The notes beneath the pieces were generated by a model, which was not told where the DNA came from, did not search any database, and saw only the letters and a program-made list of their open reading frames with translations. Shown piece after piece: positions 26,335-35,000 of a stretch of 47,088 nt of DNA; position 1 is the first letter of the stretch, and each line of letters starts with the position of its first letter. The stretch covers positions 1 to 47,088 of the forward strand of contig JANQFW010000011.1 of assembly GCA_028277625.1 (NCBI GenBank), given 5' to 3'. The translations under genes were made by a program, and so were the position numbers. The DNA comes from Candidatus Gastranaerophilales bacterium (lineage in GTDB: Bacteria > Cyanobacteriota > Vampirovibrionia > Gastranaerophilales > JANQFW01).

Positions 26335-27726
26335 TTAATTAATTCCTCTCTGAGCAGTAACATCGTATTTTTCGCATTCATCTACTGTTAAAGCTCTACA
26401 TTCTAAAACTGTTTTACCTAAAATTCCATCCAAGTTACTAAACTTACCTTCTGGATCAACTGTTATACCAGAAGCTTCGGCTTTTACTTTAACTTTAGAA
26501 TTAGAATCAGGAGTAGTTATATTCATTTCTTTAGCAGAAACATCCACAATTGTACCATCTTGCAGCTTATGCTTACCTTTTCCTAGAGGTTTACCATTAA
26601 GCGTCGCTTCTCCAGCATTAGTAAATCCTAAGTTATCATTGCCGGCTTTCACGTTTAAATCTCCGACAACTTGTGGATTTTTAGGATCCTTATAAGGTAC
26701 ATATTTTCCGTCTATCTGCAAATTATCTCCACTAAAGATATTATAAGTATGATTATCCTTACCTTTATGGTCAAATTTTATCCTCTTTCCATTGCTTGCA
26801 ACAACGTCATAATGAGGATCTCCCCATTCGCCTTTTCCCTCTTTTCCTATGTTTACTTCAACCGCAGATTTTTTAGTTACCGAATTCGCTGAAGAATTAG
26901 GCGATACTTTAGAAACTCCATTGTTAGAATTTTTAACTGGAGGCTTGGAAGGAGCTTTTGCTATATTTATAGCAATATTTATATTATTGATTAACGTTTT
27001 AAAATCATTAATTGCTGCAGCACGAGCCCTACTCTGCATTTCTTGCTTGATATTCTGATTTAATTGAGTATACACCTCTCTGAGCAAACTATTATAAACT
27101 TCTTGCCTCATTTTATTGAACATACTCTGAAAATTATTCATCAAATTTTGAGAAGAATGCCGTTGAGTTGATTGCATTTGAGGAGGCCTAATCTGTGCTT
27201 GCTGCTGCCTAACTTGTGGAGGCCTTGGAGGTGGTGGAGGCGGCTGTTGAGGTCTAGGCGCAGATGATCTTCTTAGTCCATTTAATATATTTAACAGTTG
27301 AGCGATTTGCACAACTAAAAAATTATTTGTTTGACTATTTACTATAGGAGCACGGTTTGATTGAACTACTGGCGCATAAGACTTTTGGGCCTGATGCTGT
27401 GTGGCAGCAACAGAGGGGGCGCTTGCCTGCAACTGAGCCTGCACTGGCAAAGAATTAGAACTAACAGCATTAATTACATTTCCTTGGTCAATATTAACAT
27501 TATTTGAATTTGCATTGCCAAAATTAACAATGTTCACATTATTAGCATTACTTCCATTGCTTGCATTATTATATACAGATAATTGACTAATAGTGTTATT
27601 AGTGTTAAAAACACTATTAGATATACTAGAGCCCAAATTGATATTTTGTATTATTGAGCTCAAGCTAATATTTAAACTAATATTAAAACCATTAGGAAAA
27701 GGCGCATTATTATTATTAATAGCCAT
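26335..27726 (-). CDS. Asn/Gln/Pro-rich protein with von Willebrand D-like domain
   Basis: The protein has 463 residues; AAGGA lies 7 nt upstream of the ATG. There is no classical signal peptide. Residues 1-~100 are Asn/Ser/Ile-rich (NISLSSIIQNINLGSSIS). A linker with a poly-proline run (QQPPPPPPRPPQ, about 165-176) and Gln/Arg-rich sequence leads to a helical section (about 195-255). From about residue 295 the domain begins GEWGDPHYDVVASNGKRI and continues KFDHKGKDNHTYNIFSGD. This is the GDPH-x-x-T/V..DG....F motif of von Willebrand factor type D modules, seen also in bacterial surface proteins. No paired cysteines are present except ECRALTVDEC at the end. An extracellular or surface role is inferred. 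Confidence 0.72.
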   Translation of the reverse strand: MAINNNNAPFPNGFNISLNISLSSIIQNINLGSSISNSVFNTNNTISQLSVYNNASNGSNANNVNIVNFGNANSNNVNIDQGNVINAVSSNSLPVQAQLQASAPSVAATQHQAQKSYAPVVQSNRAPIVNSQTNNFLVVQIAQLLNILNGLRRSSAPRPQQPPPPPPRPPQVRQQQAQIRPPQMQSTQRHSSQNLMNNFQSMFNKMRQEVYNSLLREVYTQLNQNIKQEMQSRARAAAINDFKTLINNINIAINIAKAPSKPPVKNSNNGVSKVSPNSSANSVTKKSAVEVNIGKEGKGEWGDPHYDVVASNGKRIKFDHKGKDNHTYNIFSGDNLQIDGKYVPYKDPKNPQVVGDLNVKAGNDNLGFTNAGEATLNGKPLGKGKHKLQDGTIVDVSAKEMNITTPDSNSKVKVKAEASGITVDPEGKFSNLDGILGKTVLECRALTVDECEKYDVTAQRGIN

Positions 27727-28054
27727 GCATCTGTCCTTTCTTCAGCTTTTATTAACAACCACCTGTATATTTATTAAATACATACAACTTATCTATATAA
27801 AAACCATAAGTATATATTTATTGCCCAGTGTTATATATCTAATCCATACCACTTAACAAAACTTATATAAAAGCAGTAAAAAGAATAAAAAATATTACCA
27901 AAAACTTAGTTAATATTTAGTTCTTTTTGATACAATTAATATATATTAAAATAAGAAAAAACGCTATAAATAGGATTTTACTTCATTTATAGGATTCCAG
28001 GTTAAAAAATATACCCTATTATTATGGTAAATAAATAGGTTATAAATAATATGG
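27727..28054. other. AT-rich divergent intergenic region
   Basis: It lies between the vWD-like gene and the small Cys protein gene. No structured element or motif copy was seen. Confidence 0.4.
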
Positions 28055-28315
28055 ATGGCTAAAATGTTAGAAAGCAACGATGGAAAATTTGTCCATACGA
28101 TTTCAGAAAAAATAGAGGGGGAAATATCAAGTTCAATAACAAAAAATTGGACTGATCAAGCTATAAGATGCTACAAGAGCAACTTCAATTGCACAGAGTG
28201 TTCTATTGCACAAGGTAATTATTCATTTGTCTGTCAAATGCCAAATGTAGTTAAGGTTTTATTAGAGCAAGTAGGCCCCCCGACTCAGGAAAAAGTGGAA
28301 AAGTTATTAGCTTAA
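28055..28315 (+). CDS. Small four-cysteine protein
   Basis: The protein has 86 residues. The start is uncertain: ATG 28055 or 28064, where GGATGG could serve as a weak ribosome binding site. Cysteines in IRCYKSNFNCTECSIAQGNY and FVCQMPNVV form a C-x6-C-x2-C-x10-C pattern, fitting a zinc or iron-sulfur site or disulfides. The rest is a helical N-terminus (SEKIEGEISSSITKNWTDQA) and C-terminus (VKVLLEQVGPPTQEKVEKLL). No signal peptide is present, so a cytoplasmic metal-binding role is more likely. No known family is recognised. Confidence 0.6.
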   Translation: MAKMLESNDGKFVHTISEKIEGEISSSITKNWTDQAIRCYKSNFNCTECSIAQGNYSFVCQMPNVVKVLLEQVGPPTQEKVEKLLA

Positions 28316-28461
28316 CTTAAATTCTGAAAATAAATAGAGAGTTATATAGAAAGAAGTTTATTAAAAAAAGTTTCAAACTTACTAATTAGTGTTTGGTTAA
28401 TCCTCTTTTTTTATTAGAATTAATAAAAACCTTTTAATGCTTATAAAAAAGGAGTGATTAT

Positions 28462-28725
28462 ATGAACAGAATTCATATTGCATACCACTTTACTCGTCCA
28501 CAAGCAGGTAGGGTAAGGTCTAAAAGTATAAGCTTTACAGAGTCAAAAAAATCGGATGAAAAAAAAGAGGTTGAGCTTGCAGATTGCAAGCTAGTCTACG
28601 ATATTTATGATATATCAAGAATATTGCCATACAAGCCACCTTATGAAGTCGCTGAAGAAAAAGCTCTTCAGAGCACTAAACAGAAGCCTGGAGGTCCTGA
28701 GAAAAAAGTAAAAAGCAAAAAGTAA
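28462..28725 (+). CDS. Small basic hypothetical protein
   Basis: The protein has 87 residues; AAAGGAG lies 7 nt upstream of the ATG, a strong site. It starts MNRIHIAYHFTRPQAGRVRS, has a short folded-looking middle (ELADCKLVYDIYDISRILPY), and ends in a Lys/Pro/Gly-rich tail (GGPEKKVKSKK). It has no membrane segment. Its stop lies 2 bp from the stop of the convergent membrane protein gene at 28728. The family is unknown. Confidence 0.62.
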   Translation: MNRIHIAYHFTRPQAGRVRSKSISFTESKKSDEKKEVELADCKLVYDIYDISRILPYKPPYEVAEEKALQSTKQKPGGPEKKVKSKK

Positions 28726-28727
28726 TA

Positions 28728-29234
28728 TTATCGCCCCTGCTTATGTCTAATATAAGCAGATACAGCCTCACTTAAATTCATAGGTTCCCTATTTAGTATC
28801 TCATCATCTGCGCCTTGATGAGTATCCTGATCTTGAACAGGAATGCCTCTACCGGCAACTAACTTGTATAAAACCCCCAAAATAAATAATAATAAAACTA
28901 CACCGCCTATAACAAATAGCAATATTTTAAAAAACATAGATTCAAAAAAAGCACCTTCTGTTTTCTCTTGCTCAAAATCCTCAGCAGGTACTAATTCACC
29001 TTGTTCCTCATCCAACCTAAAGGTACTATAGTCATCGTCAACACTAATATCATCAATACTTTTATAAAACTTTTGGACTGGAACATCAGCATCAGCAACC
29101 TGCTGTATTGCAGCTATACTAAAAGAAAATCCAATAATAGCTATAATAATATACAAAAATAAATTATAAAATACTTGCTTTAAAAAGCTAATACCTTTAA
29201 AGCTTTTAAATAATTTATTTTCATAATCAAGCAT
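28728..29234 (-). CDS. Hypothetical two-TM protein downstream of rne
   Basis: The protein has 168 residues. One membrane helix is near the N-terminus (YNLFLYIIIAIIGFSFSIAA, about 23-42), and a second is FKILLFVIGGVVLLLFILGV (about 103-122). An acidic loop lies between (DDISVDDDYSTFRLDEEQGE, then EDFEQEKTEG). The C-terminus is polar. By positive-inside reasoning the acidic loop is outside and both ends inside. It lies 94 bp behind rne on the same strand and may be the last gene of the radical SAM-rne unit. No family is recognised. Confidence 0.62.
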   Translation of the reverse strand: MLDYENKLFKSFKGISFLKQVFYNLFLYIIIAIIGFSFSIAAIQQVADADVPVQKFYKSIDDISVDDDYSTFRLDEEQGELVPAEDFEQEKTEGAFFESMFFKILLFVIGGVVLLLFILGVLYKLVAGRGIPVQDQDTHQGADDEILNREPMNLSEAVSAYIRHKQGR

Positions 29235-29328
29235 TTAAATATTTCTCCATCTGCCTACTGCCCAATTATATAATAAGAATGACATCAATAAAAATATTTT
29301 TTGTACTTTATGTTTTATTTATACGTCC

Positions 29329-31443
29329 TTATTCTTCATCTTTTTCAGTTGTAGTTTTCTTCTTTACAGGGGTTGTCTTTTTAGCTGTAGTTCTTCTCGG
29401 TGCAGTCTTTTTGACTGTAGTTGTTTTACGTTTTGTAGAAGACGTAGTAGATTTAGATGCAGTTGGCCTGGTTCTTTTAGCCGGAGCTTTTTTCTTAGAG
29501 TGCTCTTCTTTTTCATCAGCCTCTTGAGCTTCTTCTACTTTTTCAACTACTTCATTAATATTTTTTTCTTCCTCTACCGGCTTTTCCTCTGGTTGTTCTT
29601 CAGCAGCATGTGCATCTACAACCATTTGAGGGGCTACCTCTACTTTTGCTTCTTCTGCCGGAGTTTCCGCAACTACAGGTACTTCAGTTGCGTCTTGCGT
29701 TTCCAACACAGCTGGAGGTTCTTCTTTTTTATATTCTTGCTTAGCTGATAACTTTTCTTTTGCAACCGGTTCTTTGGGTGGCTGTTGAGGTTTACTCACA
29801 GGCTGCTCTTGTTGAGCAAAAGCCATTTGTTCATAAGATTCAATTTCCTGAAGTATAGAGAATACGTCCATTATATATTCATCGCTCATCAGTTCCCTTG
29901 CAACATGCGAAGGAAGAGCTGAAAATCTAACCATATCAGAATACTTAGGAACAAATCCTTTTTGTTTAAAGAATTCTTTTAATGATTTTTGGTCTAATTT
30001 TTTCAAATCAACGCCTGCTACATCTTCTTCTTTCTTTTTCTGTACAGCTTCTTTTATTATAGAAGGAGATGGAGATGTTTTTATCTGCCTAGCTGGTTTT
30101 TCAGGTTTTGGTTCAGGCTTAGGCGCAATAGGTTGCGCTTGTTGTTGAGCTGTAGAAGATTTTAAACGCGCAATTTTTTGAGCATTTTTAATTTTAGACG
30201 CTCTTATTCTATAATCATGTTCCTGCGGAGGCGGCGAGAAGTTGAATTCTTCAATTACAAAACCACTACCCATACATGCCGGACATTTTTTTGTAAATAT
30301 TTCAGCAAGACTTTGTCCTTGTCTGTGCCTAGTCAATTCAACCAAACCTAAATCAGATAACTGACCAACTTGTGGCTTAGCTTTATCTTTATCCATTGCC
30401 ATTTCTAATTCTTCAAGAATAGCAAGTTGATCTACACGATTTTCCATATCGATCAAGTCAATAATAACCATACCGCCGATATTTCTAAGTCTTAACTGAC
30501 GAGCAATTTCATCTATTGACTCTAGGTTTGTCTTTCTAATTGTCTCATTTTGCGTTGCGGAACTGGTAAATTTTCCACTGTTAACGTCAATAACAGTCAA
30601 TGCCTCAGTGGTTTGAATATATAAATAACCACCACTTGGCAGATTTACTTTTGTCTGCAATGCTGAGCGAATTTCTTTATCAATACCTTTGGATACGAGG
30701 ATTGATTCAGTTCCTTTATGCACAGAAACAGTTATCCCGGTTCCCATATTCCAGTTTTGTAATAATTGATTAGCCCTATTTAAAGCAAACTGTGTATCTA
30801 CAATAATATCTTTTACGCCTTCTGTACAAGCTTCTCTAATAACTTTATATAGCAAGTCCTGATCCCTATACAAAAGATTAGGAGGAGAAACTGTATCAGC
30901 TGCTGTTACAATATTGTTCCATCTTTCTACAAGAAGTTCCAAATCTTCCTGTATTTCAGATTCTTTTTGCCCTTCAGCCTCTGTCCTGATAATAACACCA
31001 ACACCTTTTGGCTTTAACAGATTAACAATAGACTTTAAACGTCCTCTTTCTTTGGAGGATGCAATTTTACGACTAACATTAGCGCCTTTTTCATCAGGCA
31101 TAAATACTAAAAATCTTCCGGGAAGACTAATAGCTGTAGTAACCCTTGGACCTTTATGGCCAGTAGGTTCTTTAATAATTTGAACTAATAATTGTTGCTT
31201 AGGTTTTAATCTTTCAGTTAACGCACCTTTTCCTGCAATATCAGACGAGTGTAAAAAACCCATTTTATCACCGCCTAAATTTACAAATGCAGCATCAATA
31301 CTAGGCAGTACATTTTCAACAGAAGCCAGGTACACATCACCAAGCAACATATCGCCACGATTTATAATAAATTCTACGGCTTTTCCACCCTCTACTACTG
31401 CTGCAATATTATCGCGTTCTGAGATTACTATAGATTTACTCAT
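29329..31443 (-). CDS. rne: Ribonuclease E/G family endoribonuclease
   Basis: RNase E/G cleaves single-stranded RNA 5'-end dependently in rRNA maturation and mRNA decay. The protein has 704 residues. An S1 domain is at about 30-110 (RGDMLLGDVYLASVENVLPS), and a 5'-sensor at about 110-200. The DNase I-like catalytic domain has TVIDVNSGKF (D286) and VIIDLIDMEN (D329), which match the known metal ligands. The zinc-link is CPAC at 387-390. Residues ~410-704 are a non-conserved tail, first Pro/Gln/Lys then Glu-rich and finally a Lys/Thr/Ala histone-like end. AGGA lies upstream of the ATG. It is 27 bp downstream of the radical SAM gene, an arrangement I recall from cyanobacteria. Confidence 0.95.
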   Translation of the reverse strand: MSKSIVISERDNIAAVVEGGKAVEFIINRGDMLLGDVYLASVENVLPSIDAAFVNLGGDKMGFLHSSDIAGKGALTERLKPKQQLLVQIIKEPTGHKGPRVTTAISLPGRFLVFMPDEKGANVSRKIASSKERGRLKSIVNLLKPKGVGVIIRTEAEGQKESEIQEDLELLVERWNNIVTAADTVSPPNLLYRDQDLLYKVIREACTEGVKDIIVDTQFALNRANQLLQNWNMGTGITVSVHKGTESILVSKGIDKEIRSALQTKVNLPSGGYLYIQTTEALTVIDVNSGKFTSSATQNETIRKTNLESIDEIARQLRLRNIGGMVIIDLIDMENRVDQLAILEELEMAMDKDKAKPQVGQLSDLGLVELTRHRQGQSLAEIFTKKCPACMGSGFVIEEFNFSPPPQEHDYRIRASKIKNAQKIARLKSSTAQQQAQPIAPKPEPKPEKPARQIKTSPSPSIIKEAVQKKKEEDVAGVDLKKLDQKSLKEFFKQKGFVPKYSDMVRFSALPSHVARELMSDEYIMDVFSILQEIESYEQMAFAQQEQPVSKPQQPPKEPVAKEKLSAKQEYKKEEPPAVLETQDATEVPVVAETPAEEAKVEVAPQMVVDAHAAEEQPEEKPVEEEKNINEVVEKVEEAQEADEKEEHSKKKAPAKRTRPTASKSTTSSTKRKTTTVKKTAPRRTTAKKTTPVKKKTTTEKDEE

Positions 31444-31470
31444 AAAAAACTTTTTCCTCGTAATAAACCT

Positions 31471-34095
31471 TTATTTTAATTCTTTTAAATTCCTATCCAT
31501 TAATCTTACTCGTTTTATCCGCCACTTTACACCCGGCATAAATGCCTCAAGAAACTCATTTGGTTTAACAATAGGAATATTAACATCATCATTTATATCT
31601 GCTTGTCCAACTCTAAGGACAAATTCCAGTTTATCTCTGTCCAATTTGATACTTTGAACACCTGGCTTAATATCAATAATTTTTTTTGTTTTCTTTTTAA
31701 AGTTAGTTTTTTCAATAAGTATCTTTTCTGCCTTTAAAAAGTTATCAATTTTCTCATTAATAGACTGCGCATCATCTAGCATATCTTCTATAGGTTGAGC
31801 TGTATATTTTGCCCATTTTGCAATTTTGTCAACCACAGGTTGCGAACCGCATATCTTTTGTACACTAAGTATTTTAGACTCCTCAGGCAAATTTTTGTTT
31901 AATCGTTCTAACAGCTCATCTTCTTGAAGTTCTTCTATCAGTTCTATATCTGCAAATTCCGTTTCACTTTCCAAAAATAAAACCAGAGCTAAACCGATAG
32001 ATATTTTAGGTGAAGGATTAAAACCTTTTGTAAAGTTTAAACTAATACCGCTTTTTTTAAATGCTTTATACAAAAGTTTTTGCCAATCAAGATGAGATAT
32101 ATATCGCAAAAAACCTGTTTTTTGTAATTTCAAACGGTATCGAAAAACTTTTTCATATACCTTTCTGATATTTATTTTATCACAATTCTCAATTTGTGGA
32201 ATACCTTTATTAATAATTTTTTTTGCATTTATATTTTTACATATTCCACAACTGCTACAGCTATCTTCACAACAAGTTATCAAGCTTTCTTCCACAGAAG
32301 CCGCATAACTTTTCTTCAACCATGCATTATCAATTCCGATATCAATAATATCCCAAGGAAGCGAATCATCCTGAGATAATGCTCTGCATGAATAATCTTC
32401 CATGATTGTAGAAGCTTCATCAAAAGCCTTTTGCCATAAATCAATATTAAAATACTCATCCCAAGGATCAAGATAAGCACCATTTTTATAAGCTGCTTCA
32501 ATAATCTTACACAAGTTTCTATCACCCTTTGCAAGCACAGCTTCTAGTTGACTGTGAGATGGTGCATGAAACTTAAGCCTTACACCTTTTATATATTTTA
32601 TTTTTGATTTTAAATATGATATTTTTTCTGAAATAACGTCTTTAGAATCTTGAGCACACCACTGAAACGGAGTAAAAGGCTTAGGAACAAAAATCGAAAT
32701 CGTACAAGTTATATCAAGATGACATGATAGATTTTTTTCTCTTCTTATTTCTTTGCATTTATCTTTTACATTTTTAAGCAAAAGCAAAATACCATCTAAA
32801 TCGTCGTAAGTTTCAAACGGCAAACCTATCATGAAATATAATTTAACACTTTTCCATCCAGCTTGATACACTGTTATTACAGCATCTAAAATCTGTTCTT
32901 CGGTCAGATTTTTATTAATAATATTTCGCATTCTCTGACTACCGGCCTCAGGCGCAAAAGTCAGAGTGCTTTTCCTTACAGATTGTACCATCTCAGCAAG
33001 GTTCAAGCTAAAATTATCAGCCCTCTGGCTAGGCAAGGAAATCGATATCCCCTCACCGGCAAATTTATTATTCAATGCGCATACAAGCGACTCTATTCCA
33101 TTATAATCACTAGAGGATAAAGACAATAAAGAGTACTCATCATAACCAGTATTTCTTAAAAGCTTTTCTGCAGCATCAACTACTTTGGTCGAATCCTGCT
33201 CTCTTATAGGCAAATTAACATGCCCCGGCTGACAAAATCTACACATTCTGCCACAACCGCGCCTAACTTCAATTACAGCCCTATCATGAACACCGGATGA
33301 ATATGGAACCGGATGATCTTCAGGGCAATCTGCCATTTTTAAATCAGTAATTACTCTTCTCTTAATTTTATCCGGGACACCATCTTTTTTAGGTAAAGGT
33401 TTAGAAAAATCTCCCTGCATTTCATAAAAAGTTGGAGCATAAACACCTTCAAGCTTAGACAAGTTAAATAATATATCTTCACGGGATAAATTTTGGTCTT
33501 TTAAACCTTTGTACTTTTCAAGCAATTGCCTGTTAAGATCTTCCCCATCACCAATTGTAAACAAATCAATAAAATCAGCCATAGGCTCGGGATTATAGCA
33601 ACAAGGCCCACCTGCAATTATTATGGGATGAGATTCATTTCGATGTTCACTCTTAATTGGCACATTAGCCATACTCAACATAGCCAAAACAGTTGGATAG
33701 CTCAATTCATACTGCAAAGAAAAAGCAAGAAAGTCAAACTCATTAAGCGGCTTAAAGGATTCCAATCCATATAGAGGTAAATTATTCTCTTCTAATTTTT
33801 CTTTAAAGTCTTTGTCTGGTGCATAAACTCTATCAGCATAAAAATCACTGCCCATTACATTATTAACAATATTATATAAAACTCTTAGCCCTAAGTTTGA
33901 AATACCAACTTCGTACAAGTCTGGAAAAACAAAAGCTAATCTTACCTTTGAAGACTCCCATTGTTTTTTTGAACAACCTTGCTCGCTGCCAATGTATCGA
34001 GAAGGTTTTTTTACATCTAATAATATTTTCTCAAGCTTATCTAATCCAAACACTTTCAAAAAAGATTGCTCTTTTTGTGAGCTCTCTAAAACCAT
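31471..34095 (-). CDS. Fused radical SAM protein (TIGR03960) and DUF2344 protein
   Basis: The protein has 874 residues. The N-terminal part (about 50-190) resembles a B12-binding-like module (VRLAFVFPDLYEVGISNLGL, IIIAGGPCCYNPEPMADFID). The radical SAM core has RRGCGRMCRFCQ with the cluster cysteines C281, C285 and C288, spaced C-x3-C-x2-C, followed by TFAPEAGSQRMRNIINKNL. A Cys-rich linker (CCEDSCSSCGIC, about 629-640) may hold a second cluster. From about 660 the DUF2344 part starts YRLKLQKTGFLRYISHLDW and includes FTKGFNPSPKISIGLAL. The substrate is unknown to me. Pairing with RNase E/G suggests an RNA-related modification, which is inference. Confidence 0.9.
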   Translation of the reverse strand: MVLESSQKEQSFLKVFGLDKLEKILLDVKKPSRYIGSEQGCSKKQWESSKVRLAFVFPDLYEVGISNLGLRVLYNIVNNVMGSDFYADRVYAPDKDFKEKLEENNLPLYGLESFKPLNEFDFLAFSLQYELSYPTVLAMLSMANVPIKSEHRNESHPIIIAGGPCCYNPEPMADFIDLFTIGDGEDLNRQLLEKYKGLKDQNLSREDILFNLSKLEGVYAPTFYEMQGDFSKPLPKKDGVPDKIKRRVITDLKMADCPEDHPVPYSSGVHDRAVIEVRRGCGRMCRFCQPGHVNLPIREQDSTKVVDAAEKLLRNTGYDEYSLLSLSSSDYNGIESLVCALNNKFAGEGISISLPSQRADNFSLNLAEMVQSVRKSTLTFAPEAGSQRMRNIINKNLTEEQILDAVITVYQAGWKSVKLYFMIGLPFETYDDLDGILLLLKNVKDKCKEIRREKNLSCHLDITCTISIFVPKPFTPFQWCAQDSKDVISEKISYLKSKIKYIKGVRLKFHAPSHSQLEAVLAKGDRNLCKIIEAAYKNGAYLDPWDEYFNIDLWQKAFDEASTIMEDYSCRALSQDDSLPWDIIDIGIDNAWLKKSYAASVEESLITCCEDSCSSCGICKNINAKKIINKGIPQIENCDKINIRKVYEKVFRYRLKLQKTGFLRYISHLDWQKLLYKAFKKSGISLNFTKGFNPSPKISIGLALVLFLESETEFADIELIEELQEDELLERLNKNLPEESKILSVQKICGSQPVVDKIAKWAKYTAQPIEDMLDDAQSINEKIDNFLKAEKILIEKTNFKKKTKKIIDIKPGVQSIKLDRDKLEFVLRVGQADINDDVNIPIVKPNEFLEAFMPGVKWRIKRVRLMDRNLKELK

Positions 34096-34241
34096 TTTTT
34101 AAAAAATTTCTCCAGATCGTATATTAGGAACTTTTCTCTTCCTTACTCTTTTCAATATTATTATAAACTAAAAAAAATTTATTTATATTTTTATTAATGG
34201 AAAAGAATAAAAAACTTTTTCTCTAGCTTAAAATAAATTAA

Positions 34242-34598
34242 TCAAGCCAATTCATCAGGGTTATATCTACCTACTTCTATAACAGTACCTTGTTTTTCCT
34301 TATTAGTGTAGGGTAATAAAAATTCTAACAAGCTGTTTGCAGGAACTTTATAATTATAAATACTTGGAGTGTAGTCCTGTACCACCATAATTTTAACGAT
34401 ATAATATATTTTTTCCAATCGTTCGATTACTTTTTGCGCATCAAAGTTATGACCATTTTCATCTTTGTTAATACAGACATAGTAATATCCATCTTCGTTT
34501 CTGATGACTTTTTCATCACATTTACAGCAATGCTTGCACTTTTGCTTTTTATGACTAGAGAATATGTTAACTACTTTTTCATGAATATTTTCAGGCAT
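34242..34598 (-). CDS. Cys-rich hypothetical protein
   Basis: The protein has 118 residues; AAAGG lies 10 nt upstream of the ATG. The N-terminus holds a cysteine cluster KCKHCCKCDEKV followed by YYYVCINKDENGHNFD, a pattern that would suit a zinc ribbon (C-x2-C-C-x-C ... C). The remaining part is mixed helix and strand (VIERLEKIYYIVKIMVVQDY, SLLEFLLPYTNKEKQGTVIE). No family is recognised. Its leader is unusual: an 80-nt element (34811-34893) and then a strong terminator (34709-34733) both point toward this gene and precede its start by 218 and 111 bp. Confidence 0.62.
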   Translation of the reverse strand: MPENIHEKVVNIFSSHKKQKCKHCCKCDEKVIRNEDGYYYVCINKDENGHNFDAQKVIERLEKIYYIVKIMVVQDYTPSIYNYKVPANSLLEFLLPYTNKEKQGTVIEVGRYNPDELA

Positions 34599-34708
34599 GA
34601 ATGGTAAACCTTTTTCAACTTATTTAACTACTTCTTGTTCACAATTATTTTATAGTATAAATCACTAAATGTATATATTCTCTTATAAAAATTAATTTAA
34701 AAATAAAA

Positions 34709-34733
34709 AGAAAAAAACCACCTTTGCAGGTGG
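34709..34733 (-). terminator. Intrinsic terminator inside the leader of the Cys-rich gene
   Basis: CCACCT and AGGTGG (34718-34723 with 34728-34733) form a 6-bp stem with a 4-nt loop; on the minus strand it is followed by TTTTTTTC. It lies between element C and the gene, so it may be an attenuator or the end of a separate small RNA. Confidence 0.85.
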
Positions 34734-34810
34734 CTAGTTGCTTCTGGGGGGAAGTTACTTTTTTTTATATATTCGGGTTTACGAGGATTATATACAACCA
34801 TCAATCAAAA

Positions 34811-34893
34811 TTCAGATTACTCTTTCCAGAGAATAGTATATTTTATTAGATTTAATACGATTGAATAATCTGAAAAGTATTTTAGAGGTAGTA
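34811..34893 (-). promoter_or_regulatory. 80-nt structured element, copy C
   Basis: On the minus strand TATACT, then ACCTCTAAAATACTTTTCAG, ATTATTCAATCGTATT, a variable middle and TCTCTGGAAAGAGTAATCTG. The small hairpin loop is GGAA instead of GAAA, both of GNRA type. A terminator follows 78 bp later. Confidence 0.7.
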
Positions 34894-35000
34894 TATTACT
34901 CATAAATTAAATTTTGGATTGCCCTTTTATAGAGATTAATTTATTTTACTAATTTTAATTAGTATATATAGCGCCTTTTCTGATATTAAATATTATTGTT

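Larger units (their letters stand above)
34599..35000. other. Intergenic leader with 80-nt element and terminator
   Basis: On the minus strand the order is: stop of the HEAT-tail gene, element C (34893-34811), a CTTC..GAAG mini-hairpin around a G run near 34741-34754, the terminator at 34733-34709, then the Cys-rich gene. No gene is seen in it. Confidence 0.6.

Noticed and set aside
29279-29748. Overlapping plus-strand open frames opposite the rne tail
   Set aside because: They are shadows of the low-complexity rne C-terminus (Lys/Glu codons read in reverse give Phe/Leu); no start signals.
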